64,000 nucleotides of DNA from Rhodosporidiobolus odoratus (taxonomy: Eukaryota > Basidiomycota > Microbotryomycetes > Sporidiobolales > Sporidiobolaceae): assembly GCA_034387635.1 (NCBI GenBank), contig JAOANU010000005.1, positions 1,178,001-1,242,000 of the forward strand, read 5' to 3'. The notes under the pieces were generated by a model. It was given only the letters and a program-made list of their open reading frames with translations, ran no database searches and was not told where the DNA came from. Of this stretch, positions 35,301-44,623 are shown piece after piece; position 1 is the first letter of the stretch; each line of letters opens with the position of its first letter. The translations under genes and the position numbers were made by a program.

Positions 35301-36176
35301 AAAGGTTGCGGGTCCTCAAGGTTCCGTCCGCGACATCGTCCATGCTCCCAAGGTGCAAGCTCTTCGGTCAGTCCCGCCAGTCCCGCTCCCGCAAATGTCG
35401 TTGGCTAAGACGCAGACTTGATCGCAGACAAATCCTCCTCGACTGCGGCATCGGTGGCACAGCGGCCGAACAGGACGCTTCGACCGACGACGCCGTTCCT
35501 CAGCATCGTGTCCTCATCTTCTGCCAGCTCAAGCAGATGCTCGACGTCGTTGAAAAGGATCTCTTCCGCGCCCTCATGCCATCCGTGACCTACATGCGCC
35601 TAGACGGCTCGACCGACGTTTCCAAGCGCCACGCTATCTGCCAGACCTTCAACTCGGACCCTTCCATCGATTGTCTCCTCCTCACCACCCACGTCGGTGG
35701 ACTCGGTCTCAACCTGACTGGCGCCGACACGGTCATCTTTGTCGAGCACGATTGGAACCCGATGAAGGACTTGCAGGCAATGGACCGCGCTCATCGTCTC
35801 GGACAGAAGAAGGTCGTCAACGTCTATCGTCTCATCATGCGGGGCACGCTCGAGGAGAAGATCATGGGGTACGTCGCCTGCCTTCCCTGCATACGCCACT
35901 GTATTGACCGGGTGCTCCCTCTACAGCCTGCAACGCTTTAAGCTCAACATCGCCTCTTCGGTCGTCACCCAGCAAAACTCGAATCTCGAATCACTCGGAA
36001 CCGATCAGATTCTCGACCTCTTCCAAGTCTCCGACGTCCCTTCCGCCTCGTCTACCTCTACTTCCGACAAACCCATGTCGCAAAAAGCCATCCTCGAATC
36101 GCTCGGAGATCTGCCAGCGGAGGACGAGTACGGCGACCTAGACCTTGCTTCGTTTACCGCTGCTCTCGGATCATAG
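29332..36176 (+). CDS. MOT1: Mot1/BTAF1, TBP-removing Swi2/Snf2 ATPase
   Basis: Short first exon (MAGS), an intron, then LDRLILLLDTGSTSSIRLTA and ARQLGAIAGT, the standard N-terminus of Mot1. HEAT repeats that embrace TBP continue over most of the gene (to about 34.1 kb). They are interrupted by a Pro/Ala-rich insert at 30.2-30.7 kb with a basic RERNKLKRKRKAEGK patch. The Snf2 core begins VELRKYQRDGVSWLAFLARY. It carries DMGLGKTLQSITILA (Walker A, joined over an intron near 34353-34411), CVLDEGHVIKNGKTK (DEGH, as in Mot1), LILSGTPIQNNVLELWSLFD, LLLTTHVGGLGLNLTGADTV and DRAHRLGQKKVVNVYRL. The stop is at 36174-36176. Expected size is near the usual 1,850-1,950 residues. Mot1 uses ATP to strip TBP from DNA. 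Identification is secure; about fifteen introns are present. Confidence 0.93.
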
Positions 36177-36494
36177 GGTCCCTTTGCAACCTCATCCTTG
36201 TCCATGTTCTCACGTAGTGCTTGTTGTGCAACGCAAAAAGTCGTGTCGTGCCCCCTTCTTTTTTCTTCCCCGGCCTCCTCCTTTGCGAAGACGGCTCTGC
36301 TCTCAAACGCCCCGCGCTCCGCCTCCCTGCGTCCGCTTGGGTGCTTGCTCTTGCCCTGTTCCTCGCGGCTGCTGTACAGAACGGGACTGCGCTCTGCTCT
36401 TTCTGCTCCCTCCGCTAGCTCTGCTTCCTCTGTCCTCCACTTCGCACTTCGTCGCGCTCGCTCACGTCGCCGAACGCTCACCAGTAAATACAGA
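36177..36494. other. Spacer between MOT1 and the INO80F-like gene
   Basis: Pyrimidine-rich tandem spacer of about 320 bp. It should hold the MOT1 3' end and the promoter of the next gene. No gene seen. Confidence 0.45.
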
Positions 36495-37412
36495 ATGGCA
36501 CCTGCTGCATCCAAGTCTGGCAGAGCAGGACACGCCCCGGCGACTCAAGCTGGTCCGTCCTCCTCCCCACCTCGCCAACATCTCCCCCCTACCTCGCTAT
36601 GCTGACTTGCCCTTTTCGCAGACGACGCAAAGTACCGCGCCAAGTACAAAGAGCTTAAAGGTAAAGTGCTGGACATCGAAGAGGTGCGTCGAGGCAACTC
36701 CGTCGAGTGAGCGGTCTCGTAGCGCTGCAGGCTCACAAGCTCTCTTGCATCGCAGGACAACACGAAGCTCTCTGTACAGATCCTGAAGAGCAAGAAGGCG
36801 ATTCAGCGCTTACGTATCGAACGGGCGTGCGTTTTAGATGTCCTCTCTTTAGCAGTCTTGATTTTGGGCGAGGTTTACGCCTACAGCTCGGCTTCTTATC
36901 CGCTTTGTCCTGCGTGCAGCATACTCTACGACCGCCTACAGACCACCACCGTTCCGACCAACCCCTACGCTCTCTCATCTGCTTCTCACCTTTCCGCCCT
37001 CGCCTCTTCTTCCAACCCCTCTACTTCCTCCTCTGCGGCTGCCCCTTCTATTCTTGCCCCACCATCATATCCACTCGCCGACCCAGCTGCTTCCGAACTT
37101 TTCCTCAAGCAGCTCGATGCGCAGAAGCTCGCAGCACTGCAAAAAAACGGATCCTCCACCGCACAATTTGGCGAACAGCCATTCCTTGGAATTGCGGGAG
37201 AAAAACGAGAAGCACACCAACAAGCAGCATTGCTGGCGGCAGGAGGACCGGTCGAGGGAGCGGCAGGAGCGGGTACGAACGGGCATCCGGCGGCTGGAGT
37301 AGGAATGGGAATGGTGACAGGATCGTTTTCGGAACAGGCGGCACCACCGGCAGCCGTACCACAGGCTGTACCCCTGCATCAGGCGCAAGCCATGGAGGTG
37401 GACCAGCCTTGA
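36495..37412 (+). CDS. INO80 complex subunit F-like protein
   Basis: Start MAPAASKSGRAGHAPATQA, an intron, then DDAKYRAKYKELKGKVLDIE, and across two more introns DNTKLSVQILKSKKAIQRLR and IERAILYDRLQ. The pattern YRxKYKELKxKxxxIExxN...KxxIxRLRIERAxLYDRL matches the INO80F (TFPT-like) helical domain of chromatin remodellers. The remainder is Ser/Ala-rich and then Gln/Pro-rich, ending AVPLHQAQAMEVDQP with a TGA at 37410-37412. The total is about 230 residues. It would be a nuclear accessory subunit of the INO80 nucleosome remodeller. The domain match is from memory of the pattern and is short, so a generic coiled-coil protein remains possible. Confidence 0.62.
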
Positions 37413-38469
37413 GACCGGCGACGGCAAGTTGGCGGGCAGACGAGGTGTTTGCAGAATGAGATCTGGTCGTTTTGCAAGCCTTTACTCCTGCCACTCCGTT
37501 CTCACAATGACTACGGGATCGCAACGAGCAAGGAGGCAACGACGAGGGACAGAGGACAGGAGAATTGCAGCCAATCGCACCTACTGTCAAACTACATCCC
37601 TCTCCCGCTCGACAGTTCCTACTCTAACTTCTTCTTCCCTACCTACACAAGGCGTGTCCGGCGGGCATGAAACACAACTTAGGTAGATAAGCTCCATCAA
37701 CCCTCTCGGGCTAACACAGCGCCGTCTATCATGTGATTATACCCCGGTAGTCGTTCTCCTTCTATTGGTAAAGAGCCCGCCCCGGTAGTCGACTGCCCAG
37801 ACTCGACACAACGGAAGAGCTAGACAGGCAACTCAGGAAGACGAGCCGTGTTGACAGCTGTAGATAAGAGCAGATCAGCTCAGATCTCAAAGCAACGCGG
37901 TGAGGGAGACGTACAAGTGAAGGTATGAAGAAGAGCGAGAGAGGCGGACGCTCGAACTTTTTGAACATCCGCAAATCCCCCCTTTCTCGGCTTCTTTTCC
38001 TTCTTTTTCATCAATCTGGTGCCTACGCCGGCTCGTCCTGCCCGCACTCCAGTGCTCGCTTTTGACACACCACAAGCTATGTCTCGAGACAACTGACAGG
38101 TCATGATCCTCCAGGCAAAGTACACCGCGCGGTCCCGCTCTCGACTCAAGGGGCGGCGAGAACCGGAATATTCGACCCGCGCGTCGCTCGGACCTCCCGC
38201 TGAAGTTGGCGGCGGTGCGGGTGCCAGTGCCAGACAGACTTTGCTCTGTTACCGTCGCCACAGTGCCTCTGCCGCGGTGCCAACTTGTTGCTGTGTACTT
38301 TGCAGTCTCATCTACCGCTGTACGGCATCGCTGCCCGCAAGGAAGGTCCCGTCGTCGCAAGCAGGCATAAAAGAGGTCCGAGCCACGGCCGGTCCAGGAA
38401 TATTTTCTATTCCGCCCCTTGTCTCGACTCATCTTTGCATTGCTGCCCACCTAGACGACTCACCGCGCC
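37413..38469. other. Gene-free interval carrying repeat copy 1
   Basis: Contains the 0.22-kb repeat (37588-37807) and the promoter region of the GNAT gene. The long minus-strand frame 38450-37887 has Arg/Ser-rich random-looking composition and is not called. Confidence 0.45.
37588..37807 (+). repeat. 0.22-kb dispersed direct repeat, copy 1
   Basis: Matches 40078-40293 in the same orientation, with roughly nine of ten bases identical by eye and a few small indels. The block GTGATTATACCCCGG and the segment around 37670-37735 are nearly unchanged. Within copy 1 the string CCCCGGTAGTCG occurs twice. There is no LTR-type TG..CA end and no obvious inverted repeat. It lies about 175 bp downstream of the INO80F-like stop codon. 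Confidence 0.85.
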
Positions 38470-39610
38470 ATGGCATACCGTATTGTCGTACACTCGTCCG
38501 CTCTTGACTGTCTGCGAGCCATCGAATCCGTCGCGACGGCAGACAGTGCCAGAACAAATTACCTCGTGGGTTTCATCTTCGAGCGATGGCTGCGTGCTGC
38601 TGCCACGCCCGTCCAGGCGGAAGCTGAAGAGACGGAGAGTAAGCCGGACGAGAAAGCGGAGATCATGATCACTGTGTGGGCAGGCCAGGACCTCCGGTGC
38701 GTCTTTTCTGGCCTCCCTTTCTCTTCGCTGTTCTTACCCTCCACTTTACAGGCTGATGTTCAGCAAGTTGGGTTCGGCACAATGCAAGCTCGTCTCACCG
38801 CTGGCACCCTCGGCACTCGCCAAACTCGCCCGGCCCCTCGTTCCGCAACTTGCGGCCCACCTCCTCACCCTGTCGCCTTTTCTATCCGCACCCGAGCTTC
38901 TCAGGAGCATCGCCGGCCCCAAAGTGCTCATCGACGCCTTTCTCCCCTGTTGGCCTCACCCTCGTAAAGCGTCGCCAAGCATGGAAATGTACCCATGCTC
39001 AGCGACCTCTGCCCCTCCCACCGTCGACCTACCCCTCAAACACTCCATCTCTCGAGTACAAGACATACACCAAATCCCAAGAGAAGATCTCGAGGCTCTG
39101 GCCTACCTTCTCATCGGATTCTTCGCCGGTGCTGAGACCGCTCCACGACTCGACCTCGAACAAGCGATTGAGCACTGGCGCAAGTTCGTCCAGGCGGGAG
39201 CTCTGTGGGTCTACCGAGCTCCGCCGGTATCTACACCAGTTTCCAACGCAACGTCGACCATACCTGTCGGGTTCGTCACCACCGGCCGGCCGACACTGCG
39301 CACCGTTGCGATCCGGGGGGTCTTTGTGGCCGCCTCGCATCGACAGCAAGGTATTGCCGAGCGCATGACCGCCTGTGTCAGTCGAGCGCATCTCATCGAC
39401 GTTCCACGGCTGGACGTGGACTACGCGAGACCGCCGGCAGAGATGCTCATTGAGCCAGCGACGAAGTGGGGAGGAAAGGAAGAAGTCTGCTTATTCGTGG
39501 AGCCGAGTAACCTGACCGCGAGAAGGATGTACGAGCGTGTGGGCTTCGAGGTGGAGGAGGAGAGGTGGTGCGATTGGGATCTGGAGGGAATAGAGCCGGG
39601 ACATTGGTAA
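38470..39610 (+). CDS. GNAT-type N-acetyltransferase
   Basis: Start MAYRIVVHSSALDCLRAIES. One intron at 38697-38751 joins AGQDLR to LMFSKLGSAQCKLVSPLAP. The second half carries the acetyl-CoA fold: IPVGFVTTGRPTLRTVAIRG then VFVAASHRQQGIAERMTACV (motif A, Q/RxxGxA/G). The strand VCLFVEPSNLTARRMYERVG and the terminal FEVEEERWCDWDLEG (motif B) follow. The stop is at 39608-39610. Length is about 360 residues. Fungal proteins of this two-part layout are usually annotated as FR47-like or GNAT acetyltransferases of unknown substrate. Motif A has HRQQGIA instead of RGxGIG but keeps the glycine. It stands alone in a sparse region and is bracketed by the two repeat copies. Confidence 0.8.
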
Positions 39611-41548
39611 GGCATAGGGAAGTTATCTTGAAAACGAATACCTATGGCCACGGAACTCAAGCTTCTTGCGGAAAACAGGGCATCTTGTGAGTTCCTCGGG
39701 AAGCGAGCCATCCTCCTCTGAGGTCTGAGCTGGTCTCAAGTACAGATGAGATATCAAGCCGCATTGAAGGTTATCCACTCCCGAATTGAGAAGGCCGTCG
39801 GCAACGCTGCTTGTAGTGAGCTTCGCTCGTTCTGGGGCGCCATCCGCAATTTCACAGCTCATTGGGGCCCTGAAGACCTGATACCACGTCCCGGAAACCC
39901 CAGTGCGATAACACTAGCGAGCGCCTAACCTCCTTGTTTTGCTCATCGGTCCATTTAACCAGCTCTTCTCGATATTTTCTTCCTAGCTACAGGTGTCCAG
40001 CGAAATCAGTGAAGGTTTATACTACTGACTTCCTGGTCCCAGCAAAGGCAAGAAAACGGCGTGAGCCCACCGTATGGCAAACTACATCGCCCTCTCCCGC
40101 TCGACAATTCCTACTCTATCCTCTTCTACCCTACAAAGCGTGTCCGGTGGGCATGAAACACAACTTAGGTAGATAAGCTCCAGCAACCCTCTCGGGCTAA
40201 CAGAGCGCCGTCTATCATGTGATTATACCCCGGTTATCGTTCTCTTTCTTTTGGTTAAGAGCCCGCCCCGGTAGTCGACTGCCCAAACTCGACGCTATCA
40301 AGGATCCACCTCTGGGGTATCGACCTTGTCACTCTCCGCTCTGGCCCTGTACAGATGTGTTTCGCCTTCCCCAGTGCGCAGTTGAGTCGCTGTTGTTGGT
40401 TCAGGTTGCGAAGAAAAGACTTCAAAGTCTTCGGTGATCACGGCTTTCTCGTTGATCGTCTTGCTGCCAGTGAACGCGCCTCGGTAGATTCTGGTGTCGT
40501 CTGTTTGGCTACTCCCCGACGCTGAGAGGGGGTCGGAACTGCCAAGCGAGATAAACTGCTTGGGCTGCGCTGTGGCCGGTCGTAGAGCTACCCCGTGATG
40601 ACGGGCTGGGGGGAATGTAGACTTGACATGAAGGGCTAGCGGTAGCAGAGGCTTCAAGCCTAGCTGAGTCCGCTGCAGGAAGAAAAAAGATCCAGCGGCC
40701 TTCTCAACCGAGCTTCGCGGTGGCTGAAGCAATTGGAGAGTGGTTCCGCTGCGTTCACGGCAACTTCCCATGCCAGCTAACTACCCAGCTTGACTGTTGC
40801 CCGCGCCCGGAGGTCACCGGATACCACTCCATGGGGTGAGGTGGAAAACAGCAAGAAAGTAACGCGTTGAACTTGGGGTTTTTTGTCCGGCTCCTCCAAC
40901 TTTATTCGCGTGTTTCATGGGAAGCCAACAAGGTCAATTTGACGTACGGCTGTCACAAAGGGCAATTGCCTTTGGCGGCCGACCCTCAGCGAGCCGCCCG
41001 TAAATATCCTCGACATCTTGTAGCATGTCTGTGCCGCCAGGTACTGCCTAGAGCTGGCAGCACATGGCCGGACAGAGCTAGGGAACCTTGTAAAGCTGTG
41101 AAGATGCAGCCAGGAGCCGACTACTGCCGTTTGTGCACATCGGGAAAGAAAAGTTAGAAGCGGATGAGAACAATGTATACAAGTCCGTTGCCCAATGCAG
41201 CAAGGCCTCGTCGAGCAGCCTGTGCAATCAATACCACAGGGATACGGCAGGAAACGCCATAGACCACGCCAGTACGGAACTCGCGACGTCCCTCATCTGC
41301 CGCTGCTGTTTCCGAAATAATCGCCGGATGAGCAGACCAACCGCCTTTCTGTTCGCATCGCCACACTGGACCGACGGTAAGAGGGGAAAAAGCGAAAGAT
41401 GCGATTGCGAACAGAAAACCCCACCAGGCGAAACGTACGAACAGATGGGGAGAAATACTGTACAAGGCCGATTCTAGCACGACGGACGAATCTCATACGG
41501 GGGGGAATGGTGCGCCAGCGCAGGAGACGATGGAGACGATAGTTTATT
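39611..41548. other. Sparse interval with repeat copy 2
   Basis: About 1.9 kb without a firm gene. It holds repeat copy 2 (40078-40293). A minus-strand frame at 40771-40298 starting MGSCRERSGTTLQLLQ (157 codons) has no family resemblance and is only a weak candidate. The rest shows nothing recognisable. Confidence 0.45.
40078..40293 (+). repeat. 0.22-kb dispersed direct repeat, copy 2
   Basis: Second copy of the sequence at 37588-37807, in the same orientation, with about 2.3 kb between copies. It begins at CAAACTACATC and ends at CAAACTCGAC. Flanks of the two copies are not similar beyond these points. Confidence 0.85.
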
Positions 41549-43320
41549 TTCTGCATAGCAATCACATATCAGTCAGGGGCAGAAAAGACATGAAAGGTGA
41601 CGCAAAAAAACACATGAAAGGTGACGCAAAAAAACAGAGTACGCACAAAACTCGCCAAACCACGATTTCTTCATCCTAAACTTGTACGGAATATTACTGC
41701 GAAGCTTGTCGGCCAAATCTTTCGGCCTCGCAAAGAGCATGTCGTCCTTCTGACCCCACCCACCTCTCTTCTGCGCCTCCTGAGCGTTCTTGGAGAACTT
41801 TTCTGCCTGAGCCCGGGCTGCGGCCGCACGTTCTTGCCTTGCCTTCTCTTCCGCGGCGAGCTTCTCCTTCCCTGACAGGGCAGACTGCGAAGGTGGTGCG
41901 CCGGCGGGGTTGTAACGCGGTGGTGCCGGGTCCTTCTTCTTCGGTTCGATGACTTGCGGCTTGGCAGCGTTCCGATCTTCGGCCGCTTCAACCTGATTGA
42001 TGAACCGTTCCTCATCCGGGTTGGTGATCTCGTCGGGGATATCGTTCAGCTCGTTAAAGACGTGTTGAGCGACTTGTTCCGGCGTCAGGTTGGAGCCTTC
42101 AGGCGTGCCGACTTCGGGGAGGTCGGATTCTTCGCCGGTGAAGTGGCGGATGCGCTCCTCTTCCTCGTCTTCAATCGTCTCGTGCGCCATGAAATGCTCG
42201 ATGTCTGCATGGCGATTGAAGGTACGGCAGACGAGGTGAATTGGACGGAGGTGAGGGGGACGGGCGAAGCAGCAGGCGGTAGAGGATACCCGAGTCAGCG
42301 TTAGAGCGGCGTGGCAACGAAGGGCAGCTGCGAACCTTCAGGGTGAGTATACGATTCCTCCGTTTGCGTTTCTGGCGTGTTGTGGTACATTTCTTCATGA
42401 CTGCCGGGAGAAGCGGGTCAGCCACTGCGTAAGGTCCAAGGCGTGCTAGAGGGATAGAAAAAGAGGAGTACGATGCAGGAGAAAAACGTGACGCACTGCA
42501 GGAAGTACTCGCCCTCGGCGTCTGAAAGAGCGGAAAGGCAAGATGAGAAGGTCAGCCTTGTCCACGTTGGAGCCTGAACGATCCCGAGCGTACCGTAGTG
42601 ATGTCCCAAGTGCTCGACCCCCTTAAAGTTCGGCAACCCTCCCACCCCTCCCGCGACAAACTCCCTCATCGTCAATACCCCATCCCGGTTGGCATCCAGC
42701 TTGTCGAGGACCTTGTCGACAATCTCGCGAGCTTGAGCCGTGTGTATTTCGAGGTTCTTGGTCCCTTTTCGCTTCTTCTCATGGTGGACGCCGTACATGG
42801 ATTCGATCTCATTGCGGTCGAGGACGCCGTCGCTGTTGATGAAAAAGATAGAGCGATTCAGCTTAGATTGATTCGAGAGGTGCTTTTCGCCGAAGAGACA
42901 GCGCACCGGTTCAGGTCGTGCAGGTGGAAGAAGGCTTGGATGTCGAATGAGTCCATATGATGCTGCAACATGGGGAAGAGTATCAATCGTCAGGGAGACT
43001 TGACTCGTATCGCAGAGGTGCGCGTTCTGCAACGGTCTCCCGCGCGTCTGGTGACACCTCGCAAATAAAACGTCTCAAGGGCGATTCCATCCAAGCGCGG
43101 TGCACTTGCTTGATGCCGCTTGGCATCATTTCCAGACCGCGTAGGTTACCTGCCCTCGCCTGTACTGACTATTCAAACGCACCTCTTGAGCCATGTGCAG
43201 CTCAGCATAGGTGGCATCTGGGTTGTCGTCAACCTCGGCATGATCGCCGTGAGCCAAGGTGGTATCAGGCAAGAGGAGGAGGAGGGGGGCGAGAGTCGCG
43301 AGGGTGGCGAGAGAGCGCAT
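41549..43320 (-). CDS. Secreted EF-hand protein, nucleobindin-like
   Basis: Start MRSLATLATLAPLLLLLPDT with TLAHGDHAEV, a clear signal peptide. Next come HMDSFDIQAFFHLHDLNRDG then VLDRNEIESMYG (EF-hand 1, split by an intron after DLNR). EF-hand 2 is KLDANRDGVLTMREFVAGG, followed by PNFKGVEHLGHHYDAEGEYF. A His/Glu-rich stretch follows, then EERIRHFTGEESDLPEVGTP and VAQHVFNELNDIPDEITNPD. The Ala/Gln/Lys-rich helix ends FRMKKSWFGEF. A GTGCGT donor after GAG TTT T and an acceptor near 41551 make TAA from T|AA, stopping at 41549. If that intron is retained, the frame runs to 41573 with a repeated VFLRHLSC tail. Nucleobindins are Golgi/secretory calcium-binding proteins. Family call is by architecture. 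Confidence 0.8.
41588..41635 (-). repeat. Perfect 24-bp tandem duplication in the last intron
   Basis: Unit 41588-41611 is repeated exactly at 41612-41635. Each unit contains TGACGCAA, a bZIP-type half-site pair. In the unspliced reading it encodes VFLRHLSC twice. Confidence 0.9.
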
Positions 43321-43712
43321 GGTGAATGGTCGAGCGGGTAGCTGAGTGCTTCTCGTGAGCGGTGTGCTTAGCACTGAGGTGTCCTAGGGTTGTCTGGGCT
43401 GGACGAGGCGTGTGTTGATGAGACTTTGGAGTGGGGGGGGGAAGAGGTGCGGGCGTCGATGGGCGAGGTGAGCGCGGTGAGGTGGATGGGCTGTATCAGT
43501 GAGTGCTGTGTAGACTGGTGCGCGTGTTCAATCAGTCGCCGAGTCGGCTATGACAGCGCTGAAGAGAGGATTGACGATGACTTTCCTGTTTGGAATCTGT
43601 TCAGCCTTCTCTGCCCTCTACCCATCTCTTGATTGCCTCACAACCTCGGCATACACGCGGAATCTGTACACAGTCATCGTCAGCAAGAATCGCCCCTTTC
43701 CCCTTCGCTCCG
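43321..43712. promoter_or_regulatory. Divergent promoter, nucleobindin-like and LAMTOR2-like
   Basis: A 392-bp spacer between divergent starts, G-rich near 43430-43450 and pyrimidine-rich close to the + strand start. No specific site recognised. Confidence 0.4.
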
Positions 43713-44334
43713 ATGGCACCCCTTCTCCTCCCCCTCCCGATCCTTTCCCTCCTGCAAGCCCTCACCTGCCCTCAAGGCGCCCCACACTCAGCCCTCATCT
43801 GCTCACTCTCAGGTGGCGCACTCGTCGCAACCCACTCGCAAGCCACCGAACCGCCTTTTCCCAAAGCGAGTTTGGAGGACGACGACGACAATCAGGCTAG
43901 GGGGCGGTGTTATGCTGCCTTGGCGGTTGGCTGCTGGGATGGCCAAGAAGGAAACGGCGAGAGGGGTGAAGTGGTCATGCTCGACACGGAAGTACGCTTG
44001 CCTGCCTTTTTCCCGCACTCCTTTTTCTCGTTGGCAGGAAAACTGACTCTGATCCGTCGCCCTCACTCTGCTGCACAGCTCGGACGACTAGCTCTTTCAC
44101 AACTTGGCGGGTTCCTCCTCGTTCTCGTAGCGAATGAAGTCGCACCCTGGAAAGTCCTGGATAAGAAGGTCAGTCTTTCGGACCACAGTTTGCTCAGTCT
44201 CACACGCTTTTGGGCGGGAAAGGACAGGAGCTGAGTCATGGTTTCGGAAGCACTGACGCCAAACTGTCCTTGCTATCCAGATCCGCTCCGCCGTCGACCA
44301 GCTACGAGAACCGCTCGAAAAAGTGGCTGCTTAG
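43713..44334 (+). CDS. Roadblock-domain Ragulator/LAMTOR2-like protein
   Basis: Start MAPLLLPLPILSLLQALTCP in the context CGATGGC. Exon 1 encodes the first half of a roadblock fold (SALICSLSGGALVATHS, then RCYAALAVGCWDGQEGNGER and GEVVMLDTE). The GTACGC donor near 43990 joins LGRLALSQLGGFLLVLVANE. A last intron near 44168-44280 gives VLDKK-IRSAVDQLREPLEKVAA, with a TAG at 44332-44334. The C-terminal QLREPLEKVAA closely parallels human LAMTOR2 QYLEEPLTQVAA. About 140 residues, the family size. LAMTOR2 with its partners anchors Rag GTPases on the vacuole/lysosome for TORC1 activation. Identification is by pattern; another roadblock family member is possible. Confidence 0.7.
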
Positions 44335-44623
44335 TCCAGCTCTGCCCTATCCCGCTCACGCGAATACCTCCCTTTTTCAGTGTCAGATACCCAGCATCTG
44401 TATACCCGGATCTGTAAGCTACTACCTTATTGCGCCCTGAAGCTTGAAGTGATTACTTCGCGGTGCAGTAAGCAGTCCAGTAGAAGAAGCATGCCGGCTC
44501 CTGCTCTTTCTAGCTTGTCTGTTCTCCCTTACAGATGACGGCTCAGCATACGGGACTATGTACATGTGCACCTAAACATACAGATAGATCACGACAAGGG
44601 TATGTACCAGCACCCCGTTCCGC

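Noticed and set aside
37887..38450. Minus-strand frame of 187 codons upstream of the GNAT gene
   Set aside because: Arg/Ser/Gly-rich, no family features, and it covers the likely promoter of the GNAT gene.
37588..40293. Interpretation of the 0.22-kb direct repeats as LTRs of a retrotransposon
   Set aside because: No TG..CA termini, no primer-binding or polypurine tract, and the DNA between encodes an acetyltransferase rather than gag/pol.
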